Below, piece after piece: positions 18,077 to 27,033 of a stretch of DNA of 64,000 bases. Under the pieces are notes generated by a model. That model was not told the DNA's origin. It made no database searches and was given only the letters and a program-made list of their open reading frames with translations. Positions within the stretch are counted from its first letter, which is position 1, and each line of letters begins with the position of its first letter. The translations under genes and the position numbers were made by a program. This DNA comes from Litorimonas taeanensis. GTDB taxonomy: Bacteria > Pseudomonadota > Alphaproteobacteria > Caulobacterales > Maricaulaceae. The stretch spans positions 1,426,001 through 1,490,000 of the forward strand of contig NZ_RBII01000001.1 in NCBI RefSeq assembly GCF_003634015.1, written 5' to 3'.

Positions 18077-19105
18077 ATGACTAAAAATACAAAAGCAGAA
18101 TTGCTCTCAAATGTTGTTGAGCATTTTGACATTACTAAAATAGACGCCCGCCCTATTATCGAAGCTATGGGTAAAATGTCGTTTACCGCTCGCGACCTCG
18201 GCCGCGCTACAGATATCTTTAAGCAAGCTGTAAACGACCCTGATTGCTCAGTTATCTTGACACTAGCAGGTTCAACATCGGCTGGTGGTTGTATGCATGT
18301 TTACCGCGACCTTGTGAAATACGGCATGGTTGACGCGATTGTTTCAACGGGTGCGTCTATTGTCGATATGGATTTCTTTGAAGCCCTTGGTTACAAACAT
18401 TATCAAGCAGATAGCCAAGTCGATGATAATGAGCTTCGCGAGCTTTATATCGACCGTATCTATGACACCTATATTGACGAAGAAGAGCTACAGGCCTGTG
18501 ATCATGTCATCAAAGACATCACAGATAGCCTTGAGCGCCGCCCCTATTCTTCACGTGAATTCATCTGGGAAATGGGAAAATGGCTCAAGACCAACGCGGT
18601 CAAAAAAGGGAGTCTAATTGAGACCTGCTATGACTATAACGTGCCGATTTTTGTGCCAGCTTTCTCTGATTGTTCCGCCGGTTTTGGCCTTGTGAAACAC
18701 CAAGTCGAAAACCCTGGCAATTATTTGTCTATTGATAGCGTGGCTGATTTCCGTGAACTCACCGACATTAAAATCAAGGCAGGTTCTACAGGCCTTTTGA
18801 TGGTTGGTGGCGGCGTCCCAAAGAACTTTGTTCAAGACACAGTTGTTTGCGCAGAGATACTTGGTGTCGAAGCTGAAATGCATAAATACGCGGTACAAAT
18901 TACTGTAGCTGACGTGCGTGATGGCGCTTGCTCAAGCTCTACTTTGAAAGAGGCGGCAAGCTGGGGTAAAGTTCAAACGACTCTTGAGCAAATGGTCTTT
19001 GCCGAGGCGGGATCTGTTATCCCATTATTGGCCTCAGATGCTTATCATTCGTGTGACTGGAAAAATCGCCCTCGCCGTGAATTCGCTAAACTCTTTGCAA
19101 AATGA
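18077..19105 (+). CDS. Deoxyhypusine-synthase-like protein (probable homospermidine synthase)
   Basis: A 342-residue member of the deoxyhypusine synthase family. NAD-binding and active-site blocks are visible: LAGSTSAGGCMHVYRDLV (about 63-80), STGASIVDMDF (about 90-100), AFSDCSAGFG (about 195-204), MVGGGVPKNF (about 242-251) and SWGKVQ with the catalytic-type lysine at Lys298. Bacteria lack eIF5A, the partner of true deoxyhypusine synthase. Bacterial relatives are known to act as homospermidine synthases, joining aminobutyl groups from polyamines to putrescine. The neighbouring ornithine decarboxylase and agmatinase both yield putrescine, which fits. The stop overlaps the agmatinase start (ATGA). 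Confidence 0.85.
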   Translation: MTKNTKAELLSNVVEHFDITKIDARPIIEAMGKMSFTARDLGRATDIFKQAVNDPDCSVILTLAGSTSAGGCMHVYRDLVKYGMVDAIVSTGASIVDMDFFEALGYKHYQADSQVDDNELRELYIDRIYDTYIDEEELQACDHVIKDITDSLERRPYSSREFIWEMGKWLKTNAVKKGSLIETCYDYNVPIFVPAFSDCSAGFGLVKHQVENPGNYLSIDSVADFRELTDIKIKAGSTGLLMVGGGVPKNFVQDTVVCAEILGVEAEMHKYAVQITVADVRDGACSSSTLKEAASWGKVQTTLEQMVFAEAGSVIPLLASDAYHSCDWKNRPRREFAKLFAK

Positions 19106-20055
19106 ATGACCTGATGAAAACCGTGACAAAACTTCAAAATATCACACCGGCTAAGAAAGCCCCCTTCCCGCTTTTAAAAGCCAAAGACGGCTTCCTCTCG
19201 CTTGAGGGGGAGCATGTCGTGACTTATGAAGAAGCCGGCGCGGTTATCATACCGTTTGGTTTGGAAGCTTCGGTGTCATATGGCGGCGGAACAGAAAATG
19301 GCCCGAGCGCCATGATTGCTGCCAGTCATGAAGTCGAGTTGTTTGACGAGGATCTTTGGTGTGAACCTATAGAACGTTATGGCCTCGTTACGGCGCAGGA
19401 ACCAGTCATTGACACAAGCGACATTGAAACAGCGCTGAAAACACTCGAAGCCATGACGACTACCGTCTTAAAAGACGGGAAATTCCCAATGGTTTTTGGC
19501 GGAGAGCACTCCATTACACCCGGTGCTATTCGGCCATTCTTGAAACAATTTGATGATCTCATTATTTTGCATTTTGATGCACATGCAGATTTACGCGATG
19601 GCTATGAGGGAGAGCATTACTCGCATGCTGCCGCTATACGCCGCGTACTTGATCATCCAACGGTTCCAATCGTGTCTTGCGGCATTCGCAATATCTCCAA
19701 AGAGGAAATTCCTTTTTACGAAGCCAACAAGCATCGCATTTCTATTTATTGGGGTAAGGATCGCGCAACATGGAATGTGGGAGACATCGTGGCCCCATTT
19801 AAAGGACGGCCGATATATTTGACCTTTGATTTAGATGGGTTTGATAGCTCACTTATGCCGTCAACGGGTACACCTGAGCCGGGCGGTTTGTTCTGGGAAG
19901 ATGCAATGTCAATTATCAAAGCGGCCAGTGAGATTGGGACAATTGTCGGCGCAGACATTAATGAACTCGCACCGATTGAGAACTTTCATGGACCCGATTT
20001 TTTGGCTTCCAAGCTAGCATATAAAATACTAAACTACGCCTTGGGTCGAGAGTAA
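19102..20055 (+). CDS. speB: Agmatinase / ureohydrolase
   Basis: A 317-residue enzyme of the arginase/agmatinase family. Metal ligands are seen in GGEHS (His136), HFDAHADLRD (Asp159, His161, Asp163) and FDLDGFDS (about 243-250), with the agmatinase-type STGTPEPGG nearby. It would hydrolyse agmatine to putrescine and urea in the cytoplasm, though related enzymes act on guanidinobutyrate or similar compounds. No arginine decarboxylase lies nearby to supply agmatine. The ATG overlaps the stop of the deoxyhypusine-synthase-like gene by four bases, so both are translated together. Confidence 0.88.
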   Translation: MNDLMKTVTKLQNITPAKKAPFPLLKAKDGFLSLEGEHVVTYEEAGAVIIPFGLEASVSYGGGTENGPSAMIAASHEVELFDEDLWCEPIERYGLVTAQEPVIDTSDIETALKTLEAMTTTVLKDGKFPMVFGGEHSITPGAIRPFLKQFDDLIILHFDAHADLRDGYEGEHYSHAAAIRRVLDHPTVPIVSCGIRNISKEEIPFYEANKHRISIYWGKDRATWNVGDIVAPFKGRPIYLTFDLDGFDSSLMPSTGTPEPGGLFWEDAMSIIKAASEIGTIVGADINELAPIENFHGPDFLASKLAYKILNYALGRE

Positions 20056-20106
20056 CTATTGACCCTTATAGGGCCGTAAGGCTCGCGACGTTGTATGGAG
20101 GCTCCT

Positions 20107-20280
20107 ATGTCTAAACGTCACCAAAAAGCAAAACAAATGCTCCAATCTGATGGGTATTCAGATGGTTATAATCCGTTTGACCCAGATTATGATCTTTCGC
20201 TTTACGAAGCGCCTAAGGGCAAAAAACCTAAAGGTCGTCAAAAGCGCGAAAGTCATAAACGCGCTTATTATGACGATTAG
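20107..20280 (+). CDS. Small basic, tyrosine-rich protein of unknown function
   Basis: A 57-residue polypeptide starting at the ATG at 20107, with GGAGG about seven bases upstream; an ATG twelve bases earlier lacks this spacing. The N-terminal half has the near-repeat SDGYSDGYNPFDPDYD. The C-terminal half is very basic (KGKKPKGRQKRESHKRAYYDD). I do not recognise a family. It follows the agmatinase gene by about 50 bases. The basic tail could bind nucleic acid or acidic ribosomal surfaces, which is speculation. Confidence 0.6.
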   Translation: MSKRHQKAKQMLQSDGYSDGYNPFDPDYDLSLYEAPKGKKPKGRQKRESHKRAYYDD

Positions 20281-20411
20281 GCTTATCGCTAAAACGTAAT
20301 TGAATTGGCGCTTAGGCTGTCAATTAAATCGATAATAAAATTTCAAAGTCAGAGTAAAGGCTCTGCGCTTAACCGTGCCCTATGGACGGTTGCACCCTAA
20401 AAACAAATTAT

Positions 20412-21959
20412 ATGGCTAAAACTCGTGCGGGCGCGCAACTCACAATACGCACGGCCCTTATCCAAGACGTAGCGGGAATCGCAGCGTTAGTGGATCGTGC
20501 CTATCCCAACATGTCTACCTATGCGGTGAGTACCTTAAAGGGTCAGATTTCAAACTTTCCCGAAGGGCAATTTATTGTTGAGTATGAAGGCGAAATAGTG
20601 GGTTATGCAGCCAGCATAATTTTAAATGAATCCCTCGTGCTGTCTCCTCATAATTGGGCTGGAATTACCGGGGGAGGATATGGATCTTCACACAACCCCA
20701 ATGGCGATTGGCTTTATGGAATGGAGGTCTGTGTAGACCCTCAACGTCGGCGTTTACGCATTGGTGAACGCTTATATGATGCACGAAAGGCATTGGCAGA
20801 AAACCTAGAACTAAAAGGTATTGTTTTTGGCGGACGTATGCCTGGGTGGAAAAAACGGCGGAAAGCCTATCCTGATCCCCTAAAATATTTACAAGCCGTG
20901 AAAGAAAAGAAAGTTATAGACCCCGTCGTAAACTTTCAATTCCGCCAAGGGTTCGAAGTTCTTGGCGTCTTGGAAAAATATCTTCCCAGTGACAAAGACT
21001 CTGGTGGTCACGCTGCGCATATGATTTGGCACAATGCTTATGCTGTTGAGAGCCGCAATAGCGTTCATTCCGAAGCGGCCCAAAAAGATGTCATCCGTGT
21101 AGCAACGGTACAATTACAAATGCGAAAAGTGACGAGTTTTGACGACTTTATGAGTAGCGTCGAATATTTCATTGATAGTGTTTCGGCCTATAAGTCAGAC
21201 TTCGCTGTCTTTCCTGAATTATTTACCTTGCCCCTTTTGGCCCTGGCTGATCGCCGCCTCGCCCCTTCTGAAGCGATTGAAAAGCTCACCGAATACACCC
21301 CTGTATTCATCGAGGCCATGCGCAAACTCGCCGTAAGCTATAACATTAATATAATTGGTGGTTCTCATCCAACCCGCGCCGATGACGGTGACATACAAAA
21401 CATTGCTTATGTATTCCTGCGCGATGGTTCTGTACACGCACAAGAAAAAATTCACCCAACGCCAAATGAACGTCATTATTGGAACATTAAAGGTGGTGAT
21501 GAGGTCAGCACAATTGACACTGATTGTGGGCCGATTGGCATCTTGATTTGTTATGACAGCGAGTTTCCAGAACTAGCACGGCGGATGGCCGATGAAGGGG
21601 CCAAGATTTTATTTGTGCCTTTCTGTACGGATAATCGTCAAGGTTACTTACGCGTGCGTTATTGTAGCCAAGCAAGGGCCATCGAAAACCAATGTTATGT
21701 CGTCATGTCCGGCAATGTGGGCAATCTTCCTGGGGTTGAAAACATGGATGTAAATTACGCAGAGAGTTGTATCCTTACCCCTTGTGACTTTCCTTTTGCA
21801 CGCGACGGGATAGCGGCTGAATGTTCAGAGAATGTTGAAACAGTCGCCATTGCTGATCTCGATTTAACGGATCTATCTTGGGCCCGCGCCAAAGGCACAG
21901 TGCGTAATCTGCGCGATAGACGGTTTGATCTCTACCAAACACAATGGAGTGACCAGTAA
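20412..21959 (+). CDS. GNAT acetyltransferase fused to a nitrilase-family amidohydrolase
   Basis: A 515-residue two-domain protein. The N-terminal GNAT domain (about 8-190) includes GMEVCVDPQRRRLRIGERLYDARK, in which the R/Q-rich acetyl-CoA loop is clear. The C-terminal carbon-nitrogen hydrolase (about 215-510) has all three catalytic residues: Glu in VFPELFT, Lys in QEKIHPTPNE and Cys in LICYDSEFPEL. Such fusions are known but poorly characterised. The position beside polyamine genes suggests an acylated amine or amide substrate, by inference only. An in-frame ATG at 20382 would add ten residues; neither start has a good ribosome site, and I prefer the one beginning MAKTRAG. Confidence 0.85.
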   Translation: MAKTRAGAQLTIRTALIQDVAGIAALVDRAYPNMSTYAVSTLKGQISNFPEGQFIVEYEGEIVGYAASIILNESLVLSPHNWAGITGGGYGSSHNPNGDWLYGMEVCVDPQRRRLRIGERLYDARKALAENLELKGIVFGGRMPGWKKRRKAYPDPLKYLQAVKEKKVIDPVVNFQFRQGFEVLGVLEKYLPSDKDSGGHAAHMIWHNAYAVESRNSVHSEAAQKDVIRVATVQLQMRKVTSFDDFMSSVEYFIDSVSAYKSDFAVFPELFTLPLLALADRRLAPSEAIEKLTEYTPVFIEAMRKLAVSYNINIIGGSHPTRADDGDIQNIAYVFLRDGSVHAQEKIHPTPNERHYWNIKGGDEVSTIDTDCGPIGILICYDSEFPELARRMADEGAKILFVPFCTDNRQGYLRVRYCSQARAIENQCYVVMSGNVGNLPGVENMDVNYAESCILTPCDFPFARDGIAAECSENVETVAIADLDLTDLSWARAKGTVRNLRDRRFDLYQTQWSDQ

Positions 21960-22067
21960 ATGGCCAATCTCGCCCGTAATAGATCTATTCGGCTGCTGCG
22001 AATATTTGTCATATGCTCTGTGCTGCTCTTTGCAGCCATCATAACGGCGGCCCGGCGGCAGTTTTAA
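21960..22067 (+). CDS. Possible 35-residue membrane micro-protein
   Basis: Immediately after the stop of the GNAT-nitrilase gene (TAAATG), a 35-codon frame encodes a basic N-terminus (NRSIRLLR), one hydrophobic helix (IFVICSVLLFAAIITA) and a basic end (ARRQF). GGAG lies about ten bases before the ATG, inside the upstream gene. This is the normal layout of a translationally coupled micro-protein with one membrane span. No family is recognised. Confidence 0.45.
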   Translation: MANLARNRSIRLLRIFVICSVLLFAAIITAARRQF

Positions 22068-22072
22068 TCCCA

Positions 22073-23230
22073 TTAAACTTTACGGCGTCTTCTACGGAAT
22101 ATAGGAATAATTAAGCGCCGAAAACTCAACGCTAATCCTGTATATACTAGAAAACAGGCCGCTAGCGTAGAAAGTCCAGCAATCGTCTGGCCAATAAATC
22201 CGTATTGTTCGCCCGTATGAATAAAGCGCAACCATGTCCTTAGCTTCCGGCCACGGCTCGCCTCTTTAGAAGACGCAACCTTAGTGATCTCCGAAGCGAC
22301 GAGGTCATAGCTATATGTATCTCGGTAATCTGCCACAACACCTTTGCCATAATTTAAGGTAATACTCGCAATTGGCGCATCTGCTTTTTTGGGGATAGAG
22401 ACACGTGCGGATGTCCACTTCCCGTCAGATTCAGCCGTAATGACATCATATGCATCCTGTAAGGTGGATGTAAGTATTACAGGCTTATCATTAGGAGCGT
22501 TCTTATTTTCAGGAGCCGCAGCCCGCGGCGGACCGCGTCTTTGTGGGGCGTCTTCACCGACCAATGTATAGGCCAAATTTCCAGCCCAAGAATAAGAAAT
22601 AACAACGCCTGAAATGACAATAAAAAAGAGCGGTACAAGCGCCCAAATACCGAAAACGTGGTGCCAGTTATAATCACGGGCTTTAGAATTCGGTAGCTTT
22701 CGGCGGAAGAACAGATTTAATTTAACAAACGACCATCGCCAAATTTTCGGAAGCCATAGATACAGTCCGCTGATGACTATAAATAGAAAGATAAGGTTAG
22801 AGGCGCCCGTGATAGCGCGGCCTGTTTTACGGCTCTCTCCTTCCATCGCCAGCCAGCGATGAAGTTGTGTAACACTATGAAAGAACGCATCAAGTTTATG
22901 ACTAGGGTCGACCAATAGTTCTCCGCTATATGGGTCGAGCAAGAGTGGCTCCTGCCCCCTTTGTTGGACCAATACGGGTTTACCCTTCTCTTTCGACAAA
23001 GAGAGCGAAGCGCCGCCCCTGCCCTTCTCTCTGGCTATATCTGCCAATCGATCAATAGGCAGTGGCCCTGCCCCTTCGGCAGAACTCACCTCTGCCGAAT
23101 TTCGAAGTAAATTTACGAGGTTTTTCTCATAAGTAAGTAATACACCCGTCACTGACATCAGCAGGATAAAAACCCCAGCGCCCACACCAGCAACTAAATG
23201 CGCCCAAAAGATTACCTTACGAAATGGCAT
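22073..23230 (-). CDS. PepSY-domain membrane protein (iron-uptake associated)
   Basis: A 385-residue inner-membrane protein with four clear helices (about 8-32, 150-172, 197-220, 345-372) and PepSY-type periplasmic regions. Histidines such as QLHRWL, NWHHVFG and RFIHTGEQYG near membrane faces resemble the family members linked to ferric-siderophore reduction. It follows the siderophore-type TonB receptor by 53 bases in the same direction. Together they probably import and process a ferric chelate. The end is very basic (FRRRRRKV). It meets the plus-strand micro-ORF tail to tail. Confidence 0.88.
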   Translation of the reverse strand: MPFRKVIFWAHLVAGVGAGVFILLMSVTGVLLTYEKNLVNLLRNSAEVSSAEGAGPLPIDRLADIAREKGRGGASLSLSKEKGKPVLVQQRGQEPLLLDPYSGELLVDPSHKLDAFFHSVTQLHRWLAMEGESRKTGRAITGASNLIFLFIVISGLYLWLPKIWRWSFVKLNLFFRRKLPNSKARDYNWHHVFGIWALVPLFFIVISGVVISYSWAGNLAYTLVGEDAPQRRGPPRAAAPENKNAPNDKPVILTSTLQDAYDVITAESDGKWTSARVSIPKKADAPIASITLNYGKGVVADYRDTYSYDLVASEITKVASSKEASRGRKLRTWLRFIHTGEQYGFIGQTIAGLSTLAACFLVYTGLALSFRRLIIPIFRRRRRKV

Positions 23231-23283
23231 GTCGCCCCAATCTATCTATATTTAATCCCGAACCTTTAACCCGCCTGCAGAGA

Positions 23284-25443
23284 TTAAAATCTAGCATTCA
23301 CAGACATCCATAGTCTGCGAGGCTCTTGGTTGATGGCATATTCATTTGCATAGGCTGTGTCACCATCAGATAAATACGGAACATAGCGAACAAAATCATC
23401 GTTCAAAAGATTATATATCGTAGCACTTAACGTAATACTCTCTGACACCTCATAAGCGCCACCAAGATCAAAAAGAGTATAGCTTTTATAATCCCCAAGC
23501 TGCGTTTGCTCATCGCCCAATCCACGATAACGTGACGAGCTATATTCACCCCGTAGCCAAGTATTAAGGCGATCTGTAACCGCCCAAGTGAGACGGGCAT
23601 TAAATTGATGTGCGGGCGTATTGACTAAGGGTTCGCCGACATTCGGTCCGCTCTTTTGCTCACTCTCAGTATAGGTATAATTTGCAGAAATTCCGACGGC
23701 GTCTGAGATGTCACGACGTATCGACGCTTCAACGCCTTGCGTTTCAGCCTCGTCAACATTGATGTCTTGCGAATAGCTTCCTGCGTTTGGCCAATAGCCA
23801 TAATCTAAACAGCTGTCACTTGGTGTCAGGGCATCATACTCAGCTTGCGTCAAACCAAAGGCACAATTGGCGAAAGTCGGCCCTGTCGCTATTTTATCGT
23901 TAAACTGATTGTGGAACACTGTGACGTTGGCCTGTAATCCATGGTCACCCCTTATATAAGCCCCTGCCTCGTAGGTTGTACTGGTTTCAGGTTGAAGTGT
24001 TGGTGTGCCAAGGAAAGGTATTGTACCCTGCCCGCGAAATCCAACAATTCCATCCGCAATCTGCTCAAGGCGTGGTGTTTTAAACCCTTTGCTCACCCCG
24101 CCTTTTAAGGTCAAGGCATCCGTGGCATTCCACACTAAATACGCACGTGGGCTAATGTGATCTCCGAACTCGCTATGATTATCGTAACGCACACCCCCTG
24201 TGGCTGAGAAATTTTCAGCAAATTGCCACTGGTCTTCCGCAAATACGGCCCACTGATCATGCTCAAACGGATCTGCCGCGACGCCATCTTTCATTTCAGC
24301 GTGCCAAAACTGCCCCCCGACAGTGAAAGTATGATCTCCAAGTTCTTTGAAGTAGCGTGAATTAAATATCGTATTGGTCGCTTCTAATTGCCTTGGATCA
24401 CCTTGAAGACGATCGGTTCCAGCAACGTCGTCAGGCAAAACGCGGCCAAGCGTTTCTGTTGAATTCAATGTGATGTCAGAATCCAATATACCACCAAATA
24501 TGTGTGACGTATGCGCAACAACCACTTGGTCGCGATTAAATTTTAGCTCTTCTGCATAGCCGCGCACACCAAGAGTACCAAGCTGACCCTCTGTGTTGTC
24601 ATAAGTCTGCCGCGCTAAGTCGACATCAACCCAAACTTTGTGATCGTCATTTGGGGTATAGTTTACGCGGCCTCCAATTGAATACATATCAGCCTTAACG
24701 GGGCTGGGACCACGTTTAGAAACCTCAATTGGGTCACCATTAACATCAGTGTAGGATAAATCAGAGGCTTCTCGGTGATAATAGCGTCCGCGCGCCGCAA
24801 AACTTAGCACATCGCCAGCAATCAGCCCGTCTAAATATAGCGTGCCATTATAACTATTTCCAAAATCATCATCACCTTGAATTGTTGTATCCAATCCTAC
24901 ATCCGCGCGAAGCCGGTCCGTGCTCGTCCGCGTAATGATATTAATAACGCCGCCAATTGCATCAGACCCGTAAAGTGTCGACATCGGACCGCGCACGACT
25001 TCGATACGCTCTATGGCTGAAACGGGCGGAATGAAACTCGATGACGTTTCACCAAAACCATTCGGCGTGACGTTCCCTGCTGCATTTTGGCGGCGGCCAT
25101 CGACCAGAACCAATGAGTAATCACTAGGCATACCGCGAATTGAAATATTTACGCCGCCTGTTTTGCCAACTCCATTTCCGATATCAATGCCAGGAACCGA
25201 AGAAAGCGCTTCGGCCAAACTGTTGACACGCTGTAATTCAAGTTCAGCGCGGGGGATAAGCGTTATGCTTGCAGGCGCCTGACTTAAATTTTGCTCAAAA
25301 CCTGTCGCCGTGACGACTATTTCATCCATGATTTCTTTTTTACTGCCCTCTTCTGGGACAGATTGTGCCGCTGCATTTGCGGCTAATAAGCCTGACACAC
25401 TGACTGTGACCAGAAGTTTGATTATATGAGATTGAATAGACAC
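23284..25443 (-). CDS. TonB-dependent siderophore-type receptor
   Basis: A 719-residue outer-membrane receptor of the FepA/CirA kind. A signal peptide (ends NAAAQ, about residue 27) is followed by a TonB box (DEIVVTA), a plug with SIRGMPSDYSLVLVDGRRQN and GPMSTLYGSDAIGGVINIITR-type blocks, then a 22-strand-type barrel ending in an aromatic residue (VNARF). The start is GTG at 25443, with TGGAG about eight bases upstream. It precedes the PepSY gene in one transcription unit, and a Fur-like stretch lies just upstream. The likely substrate is a ferric siderophore, by family. Confidence 0.92.
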   Translation of the reverse strand: MSIQSHIIKLLVTVSVSGLLAANAAAQSVPEEGSKKEIMDEIVVTATGFEQNLSQAPASITLIPRAELELQRVNSLAEALSSVPGIDIGNGVGKTGGVNISIRGMPSDYSLVLVDGRRQNAAGNVTPNGFGETSSSFIPPVSAIERIEVVRGPMSTLYGSDAIGGVINIITRTSTDRLRADVGLDTTIQGDDDFGNSYNGTLYLDGLIAGDVLSFAARGRYYHREASDLSYTDVNGDPIEVSKRGPSPVKADMYSIGGRVNYTPNDDHKVWVDVDLARQTYDNTEGQLGTLGVRGYAEELKFNRDQVVVAHTSHIFGGILDSDITLNSTETLGRVLPDDVAGTDRLQGDPRQLEATNTIFNSRYFKELGDHTFTVGGQFWHAEMKDGVAADPFEHDQWAVFAEDQWQFAENFSATGGVRYDNHSEFGDHISPRAYLVWNATDALTLKGGVSKGFKTPRLEQIADGIVGFRGQGTIPFLGTPTLQPETSTTYEAGAYIRGDHGLQANVTVFHNQFNDKIATGPTFANCAFGLTQAEYDALTPSDSCLDYGYWPNAGSYSQDINVDEAETQGVEASIRRDISDAVGISANYTYTESEQKSGPNVGEPLVNTPAHQFNARLTWAVTDRLNTWLRGEYSSSRYRGLGDEQTQLGDYKSYTLFDLGGAYEVSESITLSATIYNLLNDDFVRYVPYLSDGDTAYANEYAINQEPRRLWMSVNARF

Positions 25444-25492
25444 GACGACTCCACTTGCGAATAAGTCGCACTCATAAAAGCCTCGTATTAAT

Positions 25493-25516
25493 ATTGCAAC
25501 TCATTCTTATTAAAAT
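25493..25516. promoter_or_regulatory. Possible Fur-type iron box
   Basis: About 50-70 bases before the receptor start, TTGCAACTCATTCTTATTAA resembles the ATTCTCATT-type half-sites of Fur boxes, with imperfect symmetry. The location and the iron-uptake genes fit. The match is by eye only. Confidence 0.35.
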
Positions 25517-25592
25517 AATGAAATAGTTTTAATAATTCCTCTAAGACGTTGAAAAGTAGAATAAATTGTCAATTTTTCGGATTAACGCATCC

Positions 25593-25627
25593 AAAATAAT
25601 AAAAAGGCCAGCCTCATGGCTGACCTT
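25593..25627 (-). terminator. Rho-independent terminator of the detoxification operon
   Basis: On the minus strand AAGGTCAGCC, an ATGA loop and GGCTGGCCTT pair fully (one G-T wobble) and run into TTTATTATTTT. It lies about 30 bases after the semialdehyde dehydrogenase stop, the last gene of the operon. Confidence 0.85.
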
Positions 25628-25656
25628 ATCAAGTATACGATTAAAGTTATATCGCT

Positions 25657-27033
25657 CTATTTAGAGAGGATTAGTGACTTGGCATTGACAAACTCTTTCA
25701 TACCAAATCCGCCGTGTTCATTGCCATAGCCAGAGTTTTTCACGCCGCCAAATGGCATGTTTGGAACGGCTAAACCAAACGTATTGATGAAGACCATGCC
25801 TGTATCAAAATAATTCTTAGCGAGCTCAATCGCCGCGGCCTCATCCTGCGTGATGATACCACCACCCAAACCAAAACGGCTATTATTAGCAATACGAAGA
25901 GCATCCTTTGCGTTGTCTGCTTTAATTAGTGACGCTACTGGGCCAAATAATTCGTCTTCATAGGCAGGCTGTCCCGGTAAAACATTTTCAAGAACCGTCG
26001 CTGGGTAAAAATATCCTTTCCGATCCGGAACCTCGCCACCGCATAACAAGATCGCTCCGGCCTTTACGCTATTTTCGACTTGCTTATGCAAATCGTCTCT
26101 AAGGTCTTTTCGGGCCATTGGTCCCAAATCAACATTATCCTTCATGGGGTCGCCCATCGATAAATTCGACATGGCTTTGACATAGGCGTCCTTAAAGGCC
26201 TCATATACAGACTCCACAATAATGAAGCGCTTAGCGGCAATGCAAGTTTCTCCATTATTATAAATCCGACCTGCCACACAGATTTCGACAGCTTGTTCGA
26301 TATCGGCGTCATCCAATACAATAAAGGCATCATTAGACCCCAGCTCTAAAACTGTCTTTTTCAAAACAGCGGCAGATTTCTGGGCAATCTGACGTCCCGC
26401 AGCAGAACTGCCTGTTAACGTAACACCCCGCACACGGTCATTCGTGATGACTGTGTCAGATTGTTCATGAGAAATAATTAGCGCCTTAAACAGGCCTTTT
26501 GGAAGTCCCGCTTGCTCGTAAATATCTTCTAATAACTTTCCCGTACCCGTCACATTTTGGGCATGTTTAAGAAGGACACCATTTCCCGCCATAAGGTTAG
26601 AGATAGAGTAGCGTACAACTTGGTAACTTGGGTAATTCCAAGGCTGAATCCCGTATATAACACCGACAGGTGAGTATGTGATTATACCCCGTTTTTCGTC
26701 GTCAATATCACGCGCCTCATCAGCCAAAATATTCGGGCCATTCTCGGCCGTCCAAGTACAAATAGCGGCACAAAGTTCAATTTCTTCTTCACTTTGCGAT
26801 AGGAGCTTACCCATTTCCTCAGTCATGAGGCGAGACAGATTCGCCTTTTCTTTCAAAAGGGTTTCACCAATATTATTGATAATTTTTGCCCGCTCTTCGA
26901 GGGGTTTAAGCTTCCAATCACACTGCGCCTTGTGACAGTTTTCAATACTTTCAGAGAGCTGAAAATCGTTCAAAAGCTCATATCGATTAAGAGGCGTTTC
27001 AGTGACGGGATTTATGGTAACAAAACTACGCAT
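25657..27033 (-). CDS. NAD(P)-dependent succinate-semialdehyde-type dehydrogenase
   Basis: A 458-residue aldehyde dehydrogenase. The catalytic Glu is in VLELGSNDAF and the catalytic Cys in YNNGETCIAAKRF, with the GSSAAGRQIA NAD loop before them. Length and the lack of a long N-terminal extension fit the Sad/YneI group more than GabD. It oxidises aldehydes such as succinate semialdehyde to acids. Its ATG shares one base with the stop of the Old Yellow Enzyme gene (TAATG), so it is the last member of that operon. In this setting it may clear reactive aldehydes rather than serve GABA breakdown. Confidence 0.9.
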   Translation of the reverse strand: MRSFVTINPVTETPLNRYELLNDFQLSESIENCHKAQCDWKLKPLEERAKIINNIGETLLKEKANLSRLMTEEMGKLLSQSEEEIELCAAICTWTAENGPNILADEARDIDDEKRGIITYSPVGVIYGIQPWNYPSYQVVRYSISNLMAGNGVLLKHAQNVTGTGKLLEDIYEQAGLPKGLFKALIISHEQSDTVITNDRVRGVTLTGSSAAGRQIAQKSAAVLKKTVLELGSNDAFIVLDDADIEQAVEICVAGRIYNNGETCIAAKRFIIVESVYEAFKDAYVKAMSNLSMGDPMKDNVDLGPMARKDLRDDLHKQVENSVKAGAILLCGGEVPDRKGYFYPATVLENVLPGQPAYEDELFGPVASLIKADNAKDALRIANNSRFGLGGGIITQDEAAAIELAKNYFDTGMVFINTFGLAVPNMPFGGVKNSGYGNEHGGFGMKEFVNAKSLILSK

